The notes under the pieces are model-generated. The model ran no database searches. It worked only from the letters and a program-made list of their open reading frames with translations, and was not told the DNA's origin. Below, one piece after another: positions 34,707-45,419 of a stretch of DNA of 64,000 nt (its first letter is position 1; the number at the start of each line of letters is the position of its first letter). This DNA comes from Bradyrhizobium diversitatis (GTDB taxonomy: Bacteria; Pseudomonadota; Alphaproteobacteria; Rhizobiales; Xanthobacteraceae): NCBI RefSeq assembly GCF_016031635.1, contig NZ_JACEGD010000002.1, forward strand, positions 271,520-335,519, given 5' to 3'. A program made the position numbers and the translations under genes.

Positions 34707-35498
34707 CTACGCCGGCTTCCGCAAAATCTTCACCAATTCCCCGTGCACGAACTCATTCCCGCACACCACATGCCCGGTGACCAGCGCATCGCCCGGGGTG
34801 TCGATGTCGCTCACCGTGCCGCCGGCTTCCTTCACCATGATCTGCCCGGCGGCGATGTCCCAGGATTGCAGATTGCGCTCCCAATAGCCGTCGAGGCGGC
34901 CGGCGGCGACGAAGGCGAGGTCGAGCGAGGCGGCGCCGAAGCGGCGCAGGCCCGCGACGCGATTCTGGATCGCGGTCATCTCGCGGCGGAATTCCTCGTG
35001 GTCGCCGCGGCCGATATGGGGCAGGCCGCAGGCCACCACGCATTCGCTGAGCTGGCGGCGGCCGGCCACGCGCAAGCGCTGGTCGTTGAGGAAGGCGCCC
35101 TTGCCGCGCTCGGCGATGTAGAGCTCGTCATTGGCGGGGTTGTAGATCACGCCGGCGATGATCGTGCCTTCACGCGCGAGGCCGATCGAGATCGCGAATT
35201 GCGGAATGCCGTGCAGGAAATTGGTGGTGCCGTCGAGCGGATCGACGATCCAGGTATGGCTCTTGTCGGTGCCTTCGCGGGTGCCGCCCTCTTCGCCGAT
35301 GAAGCCGTAGCCGGGCCTTGCCTTGGCGAGGTCCTGATAGAGGATCTCCTCGGCGCGCTTGTCGGCGAGCGAGACGAAATTCGCCGGCCCCTTCAGCGAG
35401 ACCTGGAGATGCTCGATCTCGCCGAGATCGCGCTTGAGGCTGCGGCCGGCGCGGCGCGCGGCCTTGACCATGACGTTGATAGTGGCGGAATACAGCAT
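34707..35498 (-). CDS. Inositol monophosphatase family protein
   Basis: Magnesium-dependent phosphatase of 263 residues acting on inositol-1-phosphate or a related substrate. Metal-binding motifs are visible: the EE pair in GFIGEEGG, the central WIVDPLDGTTNFLHG, and WERNLQSWDIAAGQIMVKEAGG near the C-terminus. It follows the SEL1 protein on the same strand after about 110 bp. SuhB-like regulatory function is possible but cannot be told apart by sequence. Confidence 0.9.
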   Translation of the reverse strand: MLYSATINVMVKAARRAGRSLKRDLGEIEHLQVSLKGPANFVSLADKRAEEILYQDLAKARPGYGFIGEEGGTREGTDKSHTWIVDPLDGTTNFLHGIPQFAISIGLAREGTIIAGVIYNPANDELYIAERGKGAFLNDQRLRVAGRRQLSECVVACGLPHIGRGDHEEFRREMTAIQNRVAGLRRFGAASLDLAFVAAGRLDGYWERNLQSWDIAAGQIMVKEAGGTVSDIDTPGDALVTGHVVCGNEFVHGELVKILRKPA

Positions 35499-35609
35499 GA
35501 GCTCTGGACTTGATCGGGGGCGGGGGATCAGGGGCAGGGACGGGACGTCGCGCCTGTTTGAGGGATTGGGTGCCCTGCGAGGGCGCTTGCGTCAAGTCAT
35601 TGCGTCAAG

Positions 35610-36686
35610 TCATTTGGTCCCGAGCCATTTCTTGGCGGCGGCCTCAGCCTTGGCCCGCTCGTCGGCCGGCAGATCGTATAATTGCTTGTCGAGATCAGGG
35701 TCGCCCTTGCCGGCCGTTTTGGCCACCAGGTGCCATTTGAAGCCCTCGACCTTGTCCATGGCTGTGCCCACGCCGTTGATCAGCACCCATGCCAGCCGGT
35801 TCTGCGCGATCGCGCTGCCCTGGCGGGACGCCTTGCGGAGCAGGGCTACGGCCGCCGGCTGGTTCTTTGGTGTGCCGGTGCCGTTGAACATCGCGATCGC
35901 ATATTCGACCTCGGCATCGACATTGTCGGCGAGCGAGGCGGCCTGGAGCAGCCGCACCGCGCGTTCCGGGTCCTTCGGCACACCGGTGCCTTCCTTGTAG
36001 AAGGTCGCGAGCGCATATTGCGCCTCGGGCAGGCCTGCATCGGCGGCCTGGCGCAGCAGCTCCGCCGAGCGCTTGACGTCCTGCGGCAGGGTCTGGCCGT
36101 CCAGATAGAGCAAGGCGAGGTTATAGGCAGCCTTGGGCTCGCCGAGCTTGGCGGCAGAGGCCATCAGCTTGACCGCCTCGCCCTTGTCGACCGGGCCGCC
36201 GCGGCCCGACATGCGCAGCATGGCGAGCGCGAACATCGCCTCGCGATCGCCGGAATCGGCGGCGCGCTTGTACCATTCGGCCGCCTTGGCGTAGTCGCGC
36301 CGGATGCCCATGGCGTTGGAATAGAGCTCGCCGAGCATGGTCATCGCCTTGGGATCGCCGGCTTGTGCACGGGCGGTGGCGAGCTCGAACGCCGTCTTGT
36401 ACTGGCCGCGCTGGTAGGCGCCGTAGACAAGATCGACGTTGGGATCGTCGGTCGGCGGTGCGGGGATCACGGTCGCGGCCGGCTTGGGCGAGGGGGACGG
36501 CTTGGGCGAGGCCGAAGGTTTCGGCGCGGGAGCGGCCTCCTTCTTCTTGGTGATCGTGTGCGGCCTGGGCTTCTTTTTTTCGGCGGGAGCGTTCGGCGTT
36601 GCGGCCGGCGGCGTGATCTGGAGCTGCGCGGCCGCGGGCGCCGTGAGCAGCAGCGCGGCCAGCATGGTGATGTGCGGAAGCTTCAT
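35610..36686 (-). CDS. Secreted SEL1-repeat (tetratricopeptide-like) protein
   Basis: Exported protein of 358 residues: signal peptide MKLPHITMLAALLLTAPAAA, a Lys/Pro-rich linker (about 25-85), then about six SEL1 repeats (for example AMTMLGELYSNAMGIRRDYAKA, AMFALAMLRMSGRGGPVDKGEA, AQYALATFYKEGTGVPKDPERA). Such proteins act as periplasmic scaffolds in envelope or exopolysaccharide regulation. The frame is open to 36932, but the ATG at 36686 overlaps the thiE stop by four bases (ATGA) and opens the signal peptide. Likely translationally coupled to thiE. Confidence 0.85.
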   Translation of the reverse strand: MKLPHITMLAALLLTAPAAAQLQITPPAATPNAPAEKKKPRPHTITKKKEAAPAPKPSASPKPSPSPKPAATVIPAPPTDDPNVDLVYGAYQRGQYKTAFELATARAQAGDPKAMTMLGELYSNAMGIRRDYAKAAEWYKRAADSGDREAMFALAMLRMSGRGGPVDKGEAVKLMASAAKLGEPKAAYNLALLYLDGQTLPQDVKRSAELLRQAADAGLPEAQYALATFYKEGTGVPKDPERAVRLLQAASLADNVDAEVEYAIAMFNGTGTPKNQPAAVALLRKASRQGSAIAQNRLAWVLINGVGTAMDKVEGFKWHLVAKTAGKGDPDLDKQLYDLPADERAKAEAAAKKWLGTK

Positions 36687-37399
36687 GTCGGGCGCTGGCC
36701 GTGCTCCTGACCCGCGGGCTCCTGGCTCGCAGGATCTTGGCCGGCAAGTGCCGTCGCATGGGCCTTCCTGATCGCAGCGTCGGCCTCGACCAGCGCCGCC
36801 TTGGGCCCGCGCGGATCGGCCCAGATGAAGTCGCCGACCAGCACGAAATCGGCGCCGCTGGCGGCGAAATCGTGGGCCTCTTCCAGTGACGTGGCAAAGC
36901 CGACGCAGGGCGGCTCGAACAGCTCGGCCCACCAGTCCAGCCGTTCGGCGATGGCCTGGGATGACGGGCGCTGGCCTTTCTCGTCGGGCTCGCCGAACAG
37001 CACATAGTCGGCGCCCATCTCGCCCGCGCTCATGGAATCGTGGCGCGTGGCGAGGCCGCCGACGCCGGCGATGCGATCGGGCTTGAGCGAGGGCGCCGCC
37101 TCTTCCAGCGCGGCAAGGCCGGTGAGGTGCGCGCCGTCGGCGCCGCCGCGCGCGACGATGTCAGGATGGCCGTCGACGAGGAGGGCTGCGCCTGCCTTCT
37201 GCACCGGCGGTGCCAACGCCTTGATGCGCGAGATCATGGTGCGCTGGTCGGTCTCCTTCAGCCGCAGCAGCACGGCCGCGACATCGGCCGAAGCGAGCAG
37301 GCCCGGCAAATCGGCGACGAGCCGCGCAGGGTCATCGACAATAGGCGTCGCGAGGTAGAGACGCGGCGCCGGGCGCGGCGGAGGCGGTTTGTTCGACAA
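36683..37399 (-). CDS. thiE: Thiamine phosphate synthase
   Basis: Condenses the thiazole and pyrimidine moieties in thiamine synthesis. The 238-residue protein has a TIM-barrel pattern with LYLATPIVDDPARL at the start, LLVDGHPDIVARGGADGAHL (the ribityl/phosphate loop, with HLT), GADYVLFGEPDE and FVLVGDFIW near the end. The match is to the divergent rhizobial form, and other enzymes of thiamine synthesis are not nearby. It sits three bases after the class I aldolase stop and overlaps the SEL1 gene by four bases, so these form one operon. Confidence 0.8.
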   Translation of the reverse strand: MSNKPPPPRPAPRLYLATPIVDDPARLVADLPGLLASADVAAVLLRLKETDQRTMISRIKALAPPVQKAGAALLVDGHPDIVARGGADGAHLTGLAALEEAAPSLKPDRIAGVGGLATRHDSMSAGEMGADYVLFGEPDEKGQRPSSQAIAERLDWWAELFEPPCVGFATSLEEAHDFAASGADFVLVGDFIWADPRGPKAALVEADAAIRKAHATALAGQDPASQEPAGQEHGQRPT

Positions 37400-37402
37400 G
37401 AT

Positions 37403-38428
37403 CTAGGCTGCCTTCTGTTCCAGGCTGCTTTGCCATTCGCCCTTGGAGGCAAGGCCGTTCATCCGCGCGCGATGGCTGAAGGCGCGCTGTCCGGCCGCGA
37501 CGTTCTCAGGCCTCCCGGACCAGGCCTTCTGCGGCGCGGCCTGGAGCGCGCGGCCGTAGGAGAAGGTCAGGCCCCAGGGCAGCGGGCCGAGCTTGTGCAT
37601 GGCATTGAGATGCGCGGTCGCCTCCTCGTCGGACTGGCCGCCGGAGAGGAAAGCGATGCCGGGCACCGCTGCGGGCACGCAGGCCTTGAGCAGCCGGATC
37701 GTCTTCTCCGCGACCTCCTCGACGGAGGCCTGCTTCGGACACTTCTTGCCTGAGATTGCCATGTTCGGCTTCAGCACCATGCCTTCGAGCGCAACGCGCT
37801 GCACGCGCAATTCCTGGAAGGTCTTGTTGAGCACGCGGCTCGTCACCTCATAGCAGCGGTCGATGTCGTGGTCGCCGTCCATCAGCACTTCCGGCTCGAC
37901 GATCGGCACGATCTGCGCGGCCTGGCACAGCGCGGCGTAGCGCGCCAGCGTGTGGGCGTTGACGCTGATCGCGGTCATCGAGGGAATGCCGCTGCCGATG
38001 TCGATCACCGCACGCCATTTGGCGAAACGCGCGCCGCGCTCGTAATATTTCTTCAGCCGCTCGGCGAGCCTGTCGAGCCCGACGGTCACCAGCTCGCCCG
38101 GGCACATCGGCAGGGCCTGCGTGCCCTCGTCGACCTTGATCCCAGGGATGGCGCCGCTCTGCTCGATCAGCCTGACCAGCGGCGTGCCGTCCTTGGCATC
38201 CTGCCAGATCGTCTCGTCATAGAGGATCACACCGGAGATGTACTGGCTCATGGCGTCCTTGGCGCGAAACAGCATCTCGCGATAGTCGCGGCGGTTCTGT
38301 TCCGTCGATTCCACGCCGATGGCGTCGAAGCGCTTCTTGATGGTGCCGGAGGATTCGTCGGCGGCAAGGATGCCCTTGCCTGATACGACCATGGCGGTGG
38401 CGATCCTGTTGAGCTCAGTCAGATTCAT
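37403..38428 (-). CDS. Class I fructose-bisphosphate aldolase
   Basis: Schiff-base aldolase that cleaves fructose-1,6-bisphosphate, or joins its triose phosphates. The 341 residues begin MNLTELNRIATAMVVSGKGILAADESSGTI, a motif shared with animal-type class I enzymes; the Schiff-base lysine lies in EGMVLKPNM and the C-terminal part has GIAFLSGGQSDEEATAHLNA. The start at 38428 is preceded by GGAGG. It stands immediately downstream of a class II aldolase on the same strand, so the organism codes both mechanistic types side by side. Confidence 0.95.
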   Translation of the reverse strand: MNLTELNRIATAMVVSGKGILAADESSGTIKKRFDAIGVESTEQNRRDYREMLFRAKDAMSQYISGVILYDETIWQDAKDGTPLVRLIEQSGAIPGIKVDEGTQALPMCPGELVTVGLDRLAERLKKYYERGARFAKWRAVIDIGSGIPSMTAISVNAHTLARYAALCQAAQIVPIVEPEVLMDGDHDIDRCYEVTSRVLNKTFQELRVQRVALEGMVLKPNMAISGKKCPKQASVEEVAEKTIRLLKACVPAAVPGIAFLSGGQSDEEATAHLNAMHKLGPLPWGLTFSYGRALQAAPQKAWSGRPENVAAGQRAFSHRARMNGLASKGEWQSSLEQKAA

Positions 38429-38549
38429 CGAGAGGTCCTCCCAAATCGATTCTGCCCTTGCCCGCAAAAATAGACCGTTCTCGGGCAATTGCCGAGTTAA
38501 CGTTCGTCGCAGGGTAAAAGGGGAGGGAGATCGTGCGACAAGAGAGCCC

Positions 38550-38649
38550 GTCATTCCGGGATGCGCCGGAAGGCGCAGGCCCGGAATCCATAACCCCAGG
38601 CTGTGGTTATGGATTCCGGGCTCGCCGCTTTGCGGCGCCCCGGAATGAC
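38550..38649. repeat. Intergenic palindromic repeat, family B (copy 4)
   Basis: Outer arms GTCATTCCGGGATGCGCCGG and CCCCGGAATGAC; inner arms GCCCGGAATCCATAACC and GGTTATGGATTCCGGGC. It separates the class II and class I aldolase genes. Confidence 0.9.
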
Positions 38650-38687
38650 GGAGAGAGTGTGCGGGCCCTCGCGACTTTCGCGATCGC

Positions 38688-39755
38688 TTACGCCACCTTG
38701 GGGTCGAGCTCGCCCTTGGCGTAGCGCTTGGCCATCTCGGCGGTGGTCAGCACCCTCTTGATCTTGGAGGCCTGGCCGGCGGTATTGAACTCCTGGAGCC
38801 GCTGCTTGCACAGCTTGGTCATCGCTTCCATCGCCGGCTTCAAATATTTGCGCGGATCGAACTCTTCCGGATTGTCCTTGAGAACCTTGCGGATCTGGCC
38901 GGTCATCGCCATGCGGTTGTCGGTGTCGATGTTGATCTTGCGCACGCCGTTCTTGATGCCGCGCTGGATCTCGGCGACAGGCACGCCCCAGGTCGGCTTC
39001 ATCTTGCCGCCATAGGCGTTGATGATGTCCTGGAGGTCCTGCGGCACCGACGAGGAGCCGTGCATGACGAGATGGGTGTTCGGCAGCTTGCGGTGGATCT
39101 CCTCGATCACGTTCATGGCGAGGATGTCGCCGTCGGGCTTGCGGGTAAATTTGTAAGCGCCGTGAGAAGTCCCCATCGCGATCGCGAGCGCGTCGACCTT
39201 GGTCTCCTGCACGAACTTCACGGCCTCGTCCGGATTGGTCAGGAGCTGGTCGTGGCTGAGCTTGCCCTCGGCGCCGTGGCCGTCTTCCTTGTCGCCCATG
39301 CCGGTTTCGAGCGAGCCGAGCACGCCGAGCTCGCCTTCCACCGAGATGCCGCCGAGATGGGCCATGTCGGTCACGGTCTTGGTGACGCCGACATTGTAGC
39401 CCCAGTCGCCGGGGGTCTTGCCGTCGGCCTTGAGCGAGCCGTCCATCATGACCGAGGTGAAGCCGGCCTGGATCGCGGTCATGCAGGTCGCCGGCTCGTT
39501 GCCGTGGTCGAGATGCACGCAGACCGGAATGTGCGGATAGATCTCGGTCACCGCGTCCATCATGTGCTTGAGCATGACGTCGTTGGCGTAGGAACGCGCG
39601 CCGCGCGAGGCCTGGATGATCACGGGCGCGTCGACCTGGTTGGCGGCGTCCATAATGGCCAGCGCCTGCTCCATGTTGTTGATGTTGAAGGCCGGTACGC
39701 CGTAATCGTTCTCCGCCGCGTGGTCGAGCAGTTGACGTAACGTGATCCGAGCCAT
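38688..39755 (-). CDS. fba: Class II fructose-bisphosphate aldolase
   Basis: Zinc-dependent aldolase of 355 residues for glycolysis, gluconeogenesis or the Calvin cycle (CbbA-like). It shows VHLDHGNE (zinc histidine), [22 protein letters not shown] and [14 protein letters not shown], all typical of the Calvin-type class IIB subgroup. It is 51 bp downstream of pgk on the same strand. Confidence 0.95.
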   Translation of the reverse strand: MARITLRQLLDHAAENDYGVPAFNINNMEQALAIMDAANQVDAPVIIQASRGARSYANDVMLKHMMDAVTEIYPHIPVCVHLDHGNEPATCMTAIQAGFTSVMMDGSLKADGKTPGDWGYNVGVTKTVTDMAHLGGISVEGELGVLGSLETGMGDKEDGHGAEGKLSHDQLLTNPDEAVKFVQETKVDALAIAMGTSHGAYKFTRKPDGDILAMNVIEEIHRKLPNTHLVMHGSSSVPQDLQDIINAYGGKMKPTWGVPVAEIQRGIKNGVRKINIDTDNRMAMTGQIRKVLKDNPEEFDPRKYLKPAMEAMTKLCKQRLQEFNTAGQASKIKRVLTTAEMAKRYAKGELDPKVA

Positions 39756-39806
39756 CTGTCTTTTCTCCCGTTGGGGCCTGCAAGGCTGACTTGAAAGGCC
39801 GCTTGC

Positions 39807-41003
39807 TTACTTGATGCGCAGAACTTCGACGCCGGGCAGCGGCTTGCCTTCCATCCATTCGAGGAACGCGCCACCGGCGGTCGAGACATAGGTGAAGTCA
39901 CCGGCCACATGGGCCTGGTTTAGTGCAGCGACAGTGTCGCCGCCGCCCGCGATCGAGACCAGCTTCTTCGCCTTGGTGCGCTCGGCGGCGTGCTTGGCGG
40001 CCGCGACCGTGCCGCGGTCGAACGGCTGCATCTCGAAGGCGCCCAGCGGTCCGTTCCAGACCAGGGTTGCCGCATCGTCGATCGCCGCGTGGACGCGGGC
40101 GACCGATTGCGGGCCGACATCGAGAATCATGCCGTCGGCCGGGATCGCATCGAGCCCATAGGCATGCGACGGCGCGTTGGCCGCGAAATGATAGGCGACG
40201 GTCGCATCCACGGGGAGGATGATGGCGCAGTTGGCCGCGTCCGCCTTCTCCATGATGCGCAACGCGGTCGGGGCGAGATCCTTCTCGGCCAGCGACTTGC
40301 CGATCGCGACGCCCTGGGCGTGCAGGAAGGTGTTAGCCATGCCGCCGCCGATCACGAGCGCGTCGACCTTGGTCACGAGATTTTCCAGGAGGTCGATCTT
40401 GGTCGAGACCTTGGCGCCGCCGATGATGGCGATCACCGGCTTGGTCGGGGACCCCAGCGCCTTCTCCAGCGCATCGAGCTCGGCCTGCATGGTGCGGCCG
40501 GCATAGGCCGGCAGCTTGTGGCCGAGGCCTTCGGTCGAGGCATGGGCGCGGTGCGCAGCCGAGAACGCGTCATTGACCCAGATGTCGCCGAGCTTGGCGA
40601 GCTCCGCGACGAAGGCGGGATCGTTCTTTTCCTCTTCCTTGTGGAAGCGGGTGTTTTCGAGACAGAGGATGTCGCCGTCCTCTAGGCCGGCCACGGCCTT
40701 TGCCGCGGGCTCGCCGATGCAATCATCGGCAAAGCCGACGGGCTTCTTCACGACCTTCGACAGCGCTTCCGCGACGGGCTTGAGCGAGTCCTTGGCATCG
40801 CGCCCCTTCGGCCGGCCGAAATGCGCGAGCAGGATGACCTTGCCGCCCTTGTCGGCGAGCTCGGTGATGGTCGGCGCCACGCGCTCGAGCCGCGTCGAGT
40901 CGGTGACGCGCCCATTCTCCATGGGCACGTTGAGGTCGACGCGCAGCAGCACGCGCTTGCCCTTCACGTCGACGTCGTCGAGGGTGCGGAATTTGTTGGT
41001 CAT
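39807..41003 (-). CDS. pgk: Phosphoglycerate kinase
   Basis: Transfers phosphate between 1,3-bisphosphoglycerate and ADP. The 398-residue protein has [21 protein letters not shown] near the N-terminus, [10 protein letters not shown], the [13 protein letters not shown] loop, and the nucleotide-binding GPLGAFE and [13 protein letters not shown]. The ATG at 41003 is used; the frame upstream runs through a palindromic repeat. It lies between gap and the class II aldolase. Confidence 0.97.
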   Translation of the reverse strand: MTNKFRTLDDVDVKGKRVLLRVDLNVPMENGRVTDSTRLERVAPTITELADKGGKVILLAHFGRPKGRDAKDSLKPVAEALSKVVKKPVGFADDCIGEPAAKAVAGLEDGDILCLENTRFHKEEEKNDPAFVAELAKLGDIWVNDAFSAAHRAHASTEGLGHKLPAYAGRTMQAELDALEKALGSPTKPVIAIIGGAKVSTKIDLLENLVTKVDALVIGGGMANTFLHAQGVAIGKSLAEKDLAPTALRIMEKADAANCAIILPVDATVAYHFAANAPSHAYGLDAIPADGMILDVGPQSVARVHAAIDDAATLVWNGPLGAFEMQPFDRGTVAAAKHAAERTKAKKLVSIAGGGDTVAALNQAHVAGDFTYVSTAGGAFLEWMEGKPLPGVEVLRIK

Positions 41004-41015
41004 CGGACGCTCTCT

Positions 41016-41150
41016 CTTGTCCCGGGCGCTGCGCAGCGCGGAGCGGTGCGCTGCAGAACCGGGACCCACGTGACAGCGAGTCCCGCGGTTGAATGGGTCC
41101 CGGCTCTGCGGAGCAGCGCAAGCGCGCTGCACCGCGTCCGGGACACGAGA
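41016..41150. repeat. Intergenic palindromic repeat, family A variant (copy 7)
   Basis: Ends CTTGTCCCGGGCGCTGCG and GCGTCCGGGACACGAG with half-units AACCGGGACCCA and TGGGTCCCGGCT. It sits between gap and pgk inside an otherwise continuous gene run, so transcription may read through it or be attenuated there. Confidence 0.85.
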
Positions 41151-41156
41151 CCCTGC

Positions 41157-42164
41157 TCAGATCACCTTCGCCATCGCGACGGCGGTGTCCGCCATGCGGT
41201 TCGAGAAGCCCCACTCGTTGTCGTACCAGGACATCACGCGCACCAGCGTGCCGTTCTGCACCTTGGTCTGGTCCTCGTGGAAGGTCGAGGAGTGCGGATC
41301 GTGGTTGAAGTCGATCGAGACGTTCGGCGCGCTGGTGTAGCCGAGGATGCCCTTGAGCTGCTGCTCGCTGGCGCGCTTCATCGCCGCGTTGATCTCCTTG
41401 GCGTCGGTGGCGCGCTTGGCGACGATCTTGAGGTCGACCACCGAGACGTTCGGGGTCGGCACGCGGATCGCGACGCCGTCGAGCTTGCCCTTCAGCTCGG
41501 GCAGCACGAGGCCGATCGCCTTCGCAGCACCGGTCGAGGTCGGGATCATCGACATCGCAGCGGCGCGGCCGCGGTAGAGATCCTTGTGCAGCGTGTCCAG
41601 CGTCGGCTGGTCGCCGGTATAGGCGTGGATCGTGGTCATGAAGCCGGTCTCGATCCCGACGAGATCGTTCAGCACCTTGGCGACGGGCGCGAGGCAGTTC
41701 GTCGTGCAGGAGCCGTTGGAGACGACCAGATGATCCTTGGTCAGGGTGTCGTGGTTGACGCCGTAGACGATGGTGGCATCGGCGCCGTCGGCCGGCGCGG
41801 ACACCAGCACGCGCTTGGCGCCGGCGGTCAGATGCGCGGAGGCCTTGTCCTTCGAGGTGAAGATGCCGGTGCATTCCAGCGCGATGTCGACGCCGAGGTC
41901 CTTCCAGGGCAGCTTCGCGGGATCGCGCTCGGCGGTCACCTTGATCTTGCCGCCGCCGAGGTTGATCGAGTCGCCGTCGACGGTGACGGTGCCGGGGAAG
42001 CGGCCATGGACGCTGTCGAAACGGAGCAGATGGGCGTTGGTCTCGACCGGGCCGAGATCGTTGATGCCCACGACCTCGATGTCCTTGCGGCCTGACTCCG
42101 CGATAGCCCGCAGGACGTTGCGGCCGATGCGGCCAAAACCGTTGATTCCGACGCGGACTGCCAT
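41157..42164 (-). CDS. gap: Type I glyceraldehyde-3-phosphate dehydrogenase
   Basis: NAD(P)-dependent interconversion of glyceraldehyde-3-phosphate and 1,3-bisphosphoglycerate. The 335 residues show [15 protein letters not shown], the catalytic cysteine motif [13 protein letters not shown], and the terminal [15 protein letters not shown]. The start is preceded by GAAGGAGAC. It stands between tkt and pgk. Confidence 0.97.
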   Translation of the reverse strand: MAVRVGINGFGRIGRNVLRAIAESGRKDIEVVGINDLGPVETNAHLLRFDSVHGRFPGTVTVDGDSINLGGGKIKVTAERDPAKLPWKDLGVDIALECTGIFTSKDKASAHLTAGAKRVLVSAPADGADATIVYGVNHDTLTKDHLVVSNGSCTTNCLAPVAKVLNDLVGIETGFMTTIHAYTGDQPTLDTLHKDLYRGRAAAMSMIPTSTGAAKAIGLVLPELKGKLDGVAIRVPTPNVSVVDLKIVAKRATDAKEINAAMKRASEQQLKGILGYTSAPNVSIDFNHDPHSSTFHEDQTKVQNGTLVRVMSWYDNEWGFSNRMADTAVAMAKVI

Positions 42165-42313
42165 GTTTCGTCTCCTTCAATGACCGTTGTCATCCCGCAC
42201 AACGCGCTTTCGTGCGCCTGCGAGGGTTTTTTAGGGGCGGGCGCCCGGTTCGGCCGGGCGGTGCTTGATCATATGGAAGACTAGGTAGTCCTTTTTTGGG
42301 GCAAGCTCAACTC

Positions 42314-44299
42314 TCAGGAAATGCGCTTCAGCACAGCGTTAACCGCGGCCTCGGCGGTAATCCCGAAATGCTTGTAAAGCTCCTTGGCGGGACCGCTTTC
42401 GCCGAAGGAATGCATGCCGATGAATTCGCCGTCCTGGCCGATCACGGCGTCCCAGCCCCAGCGCACGGCGGCCTCGATCGCGATCTTGACCGGCGCGTTG
42501 CCGATGATTGCGGCACGCTTGGCCTCTGGTTGCGCTAACAGCAGCTCGAGCGAGGGAACGGAGACAACGCGTGACGCGACGCCGCGTTCCGCGAGCTGCT
42601 TCTGGGCCGCGACCGCGATCTCGACCTCGGAGCCGGAGGCGAACAGCGTCGCCTTGGCTTCGCCCTGGGCCGCGACCAGCTCATAGGCGCCGGCTGCGCA
42701 GGGATTGTCATTCGGTGCGGTGGTCCGCAGCTGCGGCAGGTTCTGCCGCGTCAGCGCCAGCACGGTGGGTCCGTCGACGCGGTTAAGCGCGAGCTCCCAG
42801 CATTCTGCGACCTCGATGGAATCGCACGGGCGGAACACGCGCATGTTCGGAATGGCGCGAAGCGCGGCGAGATGCTCGACCGGCTGATGCGTCGGCCCGT
42901 CCTCGCCGAGGCCGATGGAATCGTGCGTCATCACATAGACGACGCCGGTGCCCATCAGCGCGGCGAGGCGCATCGCGGGACGTGCGTAATCGGTGAACAC
43001 CAGGAAGGTCGCGCCGTTCGGCGCGAAGCCGCCGTGCAGGAAGATGCCGTTCATCGCGGCGCACATGCCGTGCTCACGGATGCCGTAATGGATGAAGCGG
43101 CCCTTCGGCGTCTTGGCCGAGAACGCGGTCGCCGACTTGGCCTTGTTGTTGTTGGAGCCGGTGAGATCGGCGGAGCCGGCGAGGAATTCCATCGGCATCG
43201 CGGCAGCGATCACCTCGATCGCAGCCTCCGACGATTTGCGCGTCGCCGCCGTCAGCGGCTTCTCCAGCAGCTCCTTCTTGTGCGCCTTCAGCGCCTTGGC
43301 CAGCGAGGCCGGACGCTCATGACGCAGGCGCCGCTCGAACTCGGCGCGCTTGCGGCTGCCGAGCTCACTGATCCGTGCTTCCCATTCCTGACGTGCGGCT
43401 GCGCCACGGCTGCCGGCCGCGCGCCACGCCTTCAGCACGTCGTCGGGCACCGAGAACGGCTCGAGCGCGATGCCGAGATTTTCCTTGGCGGCCTTGAGCT
43501 CGTCGGCCCCTAGCGCCTCGCCATGAACCTTCGAGGTGCCTTGCTTGTGCGGCGCGCCGAAGCCGATGGTGGTGCGGCAGGCGATCAGCGTCGGCTTGTT
43601 CGATTTTTGCGCGCGGGTGATGGCGGCGGCAATGGCGGCCTGATCCTGGCCGTCGATCTTCTCGGCGGCCCAGCCCGCCGACTTGAAGCGCTTCACCTGG
43701 TCGACGGAATCGGAGATCGAGGTCGGGCCGTCGATCGAGATGCCGTTGTCGTCGTAGAGCACGATCAGCTTGTTGAGCTTCCAGTGCCCGGCCATCGCGA
43801 TTGCTTCCTGCGACACGCCTTCCATCAGGTCGCCGTCGGAGGCGAGCACATAGGTGTGGTGGTCGACGATCTTCTTGCCGAATTCGGCCGCCAGCATCTT
43901 CTCGGCGAGCGCCATGCCGACCGCGGTCGAGATGCCCTGGCCGAGCGGCCCGGTGGTGGTCTCGATGCCCCTGGTGCGGAAATTCTCGGGATGCCCGGGG
44001 GTGAGCGAGTCGACCTGGCGGAACTGCTTGATCTGGTCCAGCGTCATCTCGGTATTGCCGGTCAAATACAGCAGCGAATAGAGCAGCATCGAGCCGTGGC
44101 CGGCGGAGAGCACGAAGCGGTCGCGGTCCGGCCAGGCCGGCGCCGCGGCGTCGAATTTCAGGAACTGCGTGAACAGCACCGTGGCGATGTCGGCGGCACC
44201 CATCGGCAGGCCGGGATGGCCCGATTTCGCCTTCTCGACAGCGTCCATCGATAGGCCGCGGATCGCGTTGGCCATACGGGTGTGATCGACCTGCGTCAT
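42314..44299 (-). CDS. tkt: Transketolase
   Basis: Thiamine-diphosphate enzyme moving two-carbon units in the pentose-phosphate and Calvin cycles. The 661-residue protein contains [32 protein letters not shown], the cofactor motif [20 protein letters not shown]...NDNGIS-type segment ([10 protein letters not shown]), [21 protein letters not shown] and a C-terminal [15 protein letters not shown]. The ATG at 44299 ([15 protein letters not shown]) is chosen over the in-frame codon at 44419. It heads the tkt-gap-pgk-fba run; a control region is expected upstream. Confidence 0.97.
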   Translation of the reverse strand: MTQVDHTRMANAIRGLSMDAVEKAKSGHPGLPMGAADIATVLFTQFLKFDAAAPAWPDRDRFVLSAGHGSMLLYSLLYLTGNTEMTLDQIKQFRQVDSLTPGHPENFRTRGIETTTGPLGQGISTAVGMALAEKMLAAEFGKKIVDHHTYVLASDGDLMEGVSQEAIAMAGHWKLNKLIVLYDDNGISIDGPTSISDSVDQVKRFKSAGWAAEKIDGQDQAAIAAAITRAQKSNKPTLIACRTTIGFGAPHKQGTSKVHGEALGADELKAAKENLGIALEPFSVPDDVLKAWRAAGSRGAAARQEWEARISELGSRKRAEFERRLRHERPASLAKALKAHKKELLEKPLTAATRKSSEAAIEVIAAAMPMEFLAGSADLTGSNNNKAKSATAFSAKTPKGRFIHYGIREHGMCAAMNGIFLHGGFAPNGATFLVFTDYARPAMRLAALMGTGVVYVMTHDSIGLGEDGPTHQPVEHLAALRAIPNMRVFRPCDSIEVAECWELALNRVDGPTVLALTRQNLPQLRTTAPNDNPCAAGAYELVAAQGEAKATLFASGSEVEIAVAAQKQLAERGVASRVVSVPSLELLLAQPEAKRAAIIGNAPVKIAIEAAVRWGWDAVIGQDGEFIGMHSFGESGPAKELYKHFGITAEAAVNAVLKRIS

Positions 44300-44695
44300 G
44301 TCTGAAATCCGTCTGAAATGAGGCGCTTGGCGATGTATGCCCGCGCGGGAAGAAGCCTGGCGGCCACTGAAGGTTGGCGCTGGGATAGCACCTCGGTTCC
44401 GGGAGTCCAAGGCGGTCAAACGCCGGTTTGGCCGTAAAAGTTGCCGGTCGAGATCAGTTTTCCGCCGGGATCGTGCAGGAAGGAATCGATCGATCGCAAC
44501 CGCGTCCCGATTGATCGGTGCATAGTTTTGCGGCGGCGTTGCGCTGGGCTAGCTTGCCACGTAAATTTCTGCTTCTAACCGCTTGCCGAACCGAGTCTTT
44601 TGCCGGACGGCAAGCTCCAGGGAAAGGCCACTGGGCAAAGGCCGCCAGGTTCCGCCGCTGACTGCATGAACGATCGCGTGTCCAATAGCTCCGCC
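44300..44695. other. Divergent intergenic region upstream of tkt and the DUF4164 gene
   Basis: About 400 bp with no convincing coding potential and none of the palindromic repeat families. It should hold the tkt promoter and the promoter of the DUF4164-zapA pair. A small GATCGATCGATC-like run occurs near 44490 (AATCGATCGATCGC). No operator could be assigned by eye. Confidence 0.5.
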
Positions 44696-44986
44696 ATGAC
44701 GGAATCATCCGCCGTCGAGATCGAGATTGCGACCCGCAGGCTCACGGCGGCGCTCGACGCACTCGAAAGCGCGGTCGAGCGGCGACGCGATGCCGATCGC
44801 GACGAGAACGAGCTCGCGGCGCGGATCCAGGCGCTCGGCGCGGATCGCTCGCGACTTGCCGACGAGCTCGACGGCGCGCTGGTGAAGGCGCGCAAGCTCG
44901 AGCGCACCAATCGCGAGATTTCCGACCGGCTGGATTCCGCAATCGTCACGATACGCTCGGTGCTCGATACCGGAGAGGACGGATGA
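44696..44986 (+). CDS. DUF4164 family coiled-coil protein
   Basis: Small helical protein of about 96 residues directly ahead of zapA, overlapping its start by four bases (ATGA). The sequence is a continuous coiled coil (ATRRLTAALDALESAVERR, then ADRSRLADELDGALVKARKLE) like DUF4164 proteins paired with ZapA in rhizobia. ZapB-like support of the division ring is inferred from the gene pair. An ATG at 44666 (MNDRVSNSSA) is an alternative start; neither has a strong ribosome-binding site. Confidence 0.75.
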   Translation: MTESSAVEIEIATRRLTAALDALESAVERRRDADRDENELAARIQALGADRSRLADELDGALVKARKLERTNREISDRLDSAIVTIRSVLDTGEDG

Positions 44987-45366
44987 GCCACATCAACGTC
45001 ACCATCAACGGCCGGCAATACCGCATGGCCTGCGAGGAGGGCCAGGAGGTGCGGCTGCTCAAGCTCGCCGAGAGCCTGGAGACACGCATCCAGTCGCTGC
45101 GCGGAAAATTCGGCGAGATCGGCGATGCGCGCCTCACCGTGATGGCGGCGCTGACCGTGTGCGACGAGTTGATCGACGCCGGCAACCGCATCCGCACCAT
45201 GGAGCAGGAGCTGGTCGAGCTCCGGGACTTCCGCAACGCCGCCGTCGAGCGCGCCCGGATGACGCAGACTGCGGTGGTGAACGCGCTCAACGCCGCAGCC
45301 GAACGCATCGAGAAGTCGACCCAGGTGCTGAACCGCACCGTCGGTGGCGGCATCGCGATCGGGTAG
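44983..45366 (+). CDS. zapA: Cell division protein ZapA
   Basis: FtsZ-ring-associated protein that bundles FtsZ filaments at midcell. The 127 residues begin with the ZapA fold INVTINGRQYRMACEEGQE and LLKLAESLETRIQSLRGK, followed by a long helix with the GDARLTVMAALTVCDELID signature. It is longer than the E. coli protein by a C-terminal tail, as in other rhizobia. It is coupled to the DUF4164 gene and followed by 6S RNA, the common rhizobial order. Confidence 0.92.
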   Translation: MSHINVTINGRQYRMACEEGQEVRLLKLAESLETRIQSLRGKFGEIGDARLTVMAALTVCDELIDAGNRIRTMEQELVELRDFRNAAVERARMTQTAVVNALNAAAERIEKSTQVLNRTVGGGIAIG

Positions 45367-45419
45367 GGACCGCAGAAGAGGTTGCCTATTGTTGTAGTCG
45401 GTTTGGCCGCGGGCGACGC

